Shown: one piece after another, positions 63,227-64,000 of the stretch | Numbering within the stretch: position 1 is the first letter of the stretch | Layout of the letters: every line of letters starts with the position of its first letter | Assembly (NCBI RefSeq): GCF_001426345.1 | Contig: NZ_LMEM01000001.1 | Coordinates: 745,349 to 809,348 of the forward strand | Reading direction: 5' to 3' | Length of the DNA stretch: 64,000 nt | Origin: Devosia sp. Root436 | Lineage (GTDB): Bacteria; Pseudomonadota; Alphaproteobacteria; Rhizobiales; Devosiaceae | Position numbers and translations under genes: made by a program | The notes under the pieces: model-generated | The model's input: only the letters and a program-made list of their open reading frames with translations | What the model was told of the DNA's origin: nothing | Databases searched by the model: none

Positions 63227-63802
63227 ATGAAAGTTATTCTCCTCGAGCGCGTGGGTCGTACCGGTTCGATCGGCGACGAAGTTTCGGTCAAGGACGGGTT
63301 CGCGCGCAACTTCCTGCTGCCGCAGGGCAAGGCGCTGCGCGCCACCGAAGCCAACCGCAAGAAGTTCGAAGCCGAGCGCGCTCATATCGAGAAGCGCAAC
63401 GACGACCGCAAAAACGCGGCTGCCGGCATTGCCGAAGGCCTCAACGGCCGCGAAGTCGTGATCATCCGCCAGGCTGGCGAAACCGGCCAGCTCTACGGTT
63501 CGGTCGCCTCGCGCGACGTGGTGGAAGCCCTGGCCGCCGATGGTTTCACCATCCAGCGTTCGCAGGTCGACCTGGCCGACCCGATCAAGTCGGTTGGCGT
63601 CCACACCGTGGCGCTGAACCTGCATGCCGAAGTCGCCGTGTCGATCACGGTCAACGTCGCTCGCTCGACGGACGAAGCCGCCCGCCAGTCGGCCGGCGAA
63701 GACGTGACCGTCACCGTCTATGACGACGACGTGGAAGGCGATTTCGCTGCCGGCCAGAAGGACGCGGCACAGGACGACCGCTTCGACGACGAAGCCATCT
63801 GA
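63227..63802 (+). CDS. rplI: 50S ribosomal protein L9
   Basis: L9, 191 residues, a two-domain protein joined by a long helix. The N-terminal rRNA-binding domain is KVILLERVGRTGSIGDEVSVKDGFARNFLLPQGKALRATEANRKKFE, the family signature; the C-terminal domain is present with an extra acidic tail ending DDEAI. An ACAAGGAAT site precedes the ATG. A 227-bp gap with a palindromic element and a hairpin separates it from rpsR. Confidence 0.98.
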   Translation: MKVILLERVGRTGSIGDEVSVKDGFARNFLLPQGKALRATEANRKKFEAERAHIEKRNDDRKNAAAGIAEGLNGREVVIIRQAGETGQLYGSVASRDVVEALAADGFTIQRSQVDLADPIKSVGVHTVALNLHAEVAVSITVNVARSTDEAARQSAGEDVTVTVYDDDVEGDFAAGQKDAAQDDRFDDEAI

Positions 63803-63825
63803 TCGGTCCGACAATGGATTGAAGA

Positions 63826-63851
63826 GGCCGGGCCATGTGCCCGGCCTTTTT
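63826..63851 (+). terminator. Rho-independent terminator of rplI
   Basis: GGCCGGG (63826-63832) and CCCGGCC (63840-63846) form a perfect 7-bp stem with a CCATGTG loop, directly followed by TTTTT. It lies 24 bases after the rplI stop and ends the rpsF-rpsR-rplI unit. Confidence 0.92.
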
Positions 63852-63874
63852 GTTTGCGAATTGGGTGCCACGCC

Positions 63875-63916
63875 CTCGTGGTTCGAGGCTCGCAAGGGCT
63901 CGCACCTCACCATGAG
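63875..63916. repeat. Interspersed palindromic repeat (CTCGTGGTTCGAGG...CCTCACCATGAG)
   Basis: CTCGTGGTTCGAGG (63875-63888) and CCTCACCATGAG (63905-63916) are imperfect inverted arms around CTCGCAAGGGCTCGCA. A related fragment (CCTCGTGGTT) occurs at about 51817. This is the last recognisable feature; 63917-64000 shows no gene start I can support. Confidence 0.6.
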
Positions 63917-64000
63917 CAACCATTAAGTGATGCGGTCCATGGCTTGTCTCTTTGCAGGACCGTGTTTGCGAAGATGACGAGCTTTCTGGCGCATGCGACG

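Noticed and set aside
63720..64000. A gene start at the right edge of the window.
   Set aside because: After the rplI terminator only a repeat and short uncoded sequence are seen, with no start and ribosome site leading into a credible frame.

Overview
The window is high-GC DNA with tightly packed, often stop/start-overlapping genes. It has the synteny of a Hyphomicrobiales alphaproteobacterium: fabD-fabG-acpP-fabF-mltG-yicC-gmk, pepA-holC, lptF-lptG-lptD-surA-pdxA-rsmA and rpsF-rpsR-rplI. Oligopeptide ABC systems, RpiR regulators and short palindromic intergenic repeats fit a Devosia-like soil or plant-associated bacterium, but the genus is inference only.

Positions 1-22.8 kb are the most distinctive part: a murein-recycling and amino-sugar supercluster. 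On the plus strand, an Opp/Dpp-type importer (binding protein cut by the window edge, two permeases, a fused double ATPase) runs into a penicillin-binding-fold serine hydrolase and anmK. On the minus strand, one long run reads murQ - GNAT - nagZ - binding protein - permease - permease - ATPase - ATPase - GNAT. Divergent from murQ is an RpiR/MurR-type regulator, followed by a sugar ABC importer (ATPase, binding protein, two permeases) with nanE and a BadF-type amino-sugar kinase. Two promoter regions, murQ/rpiR and the sugar importer, carry the same dyad (GGAAT-N5-ATTCC). Each has a degenerate second copy centred exactly 32 bp away, so one regulator probably controls both operons. AnmK, MurQ, NagZ and the kinase together would convert imported anhydromuropeptide sugars to GlcNAc-6-P. 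No AmpG permease, AmpD amidase, nagA or nagB lies in the window.

Positions 22.8-36.4 kb are a mixed accessory stretch: tRNA-Ser(GCT), a DUF2147 protein, a GST, a TSUP permease, a molybdopterin oxidoreductase, and an EmrB-type efflux pump divergent from a MarR regulator with a clear operator. It also has a SET-like efflux pump, a GT32-like glycosyltransferase and a DEAD-box helicase. A SugE/Gdx guanidinium exporter is preceded by two ACGA-loop hairpins that match the guanidine-II (mini-ykkC) riboswitch.

Positions 36.4-64 kb are mostly housekeeping: ndk, an ABC-F ATPase, a cupin, a DUF4344 metallopeptidase, an orphan siderophore-binding protein with a TGA-N9-TCA iron box, pepA-holC, the Lpt/SurA/PdxA/RsmA block, an MFS pump, gmk-yicC-mltG, the fab cluster, a PQQ sugar dehydrogenase fused to cytochrome c, and rpsF-rpsR-rplI.

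Intergenic DNA carries several families of palindromic repeats. One family has three copies sitting between co-directional genes, with a conserved core and outer arms that differ between copies yet remain self-complementary within each copy.
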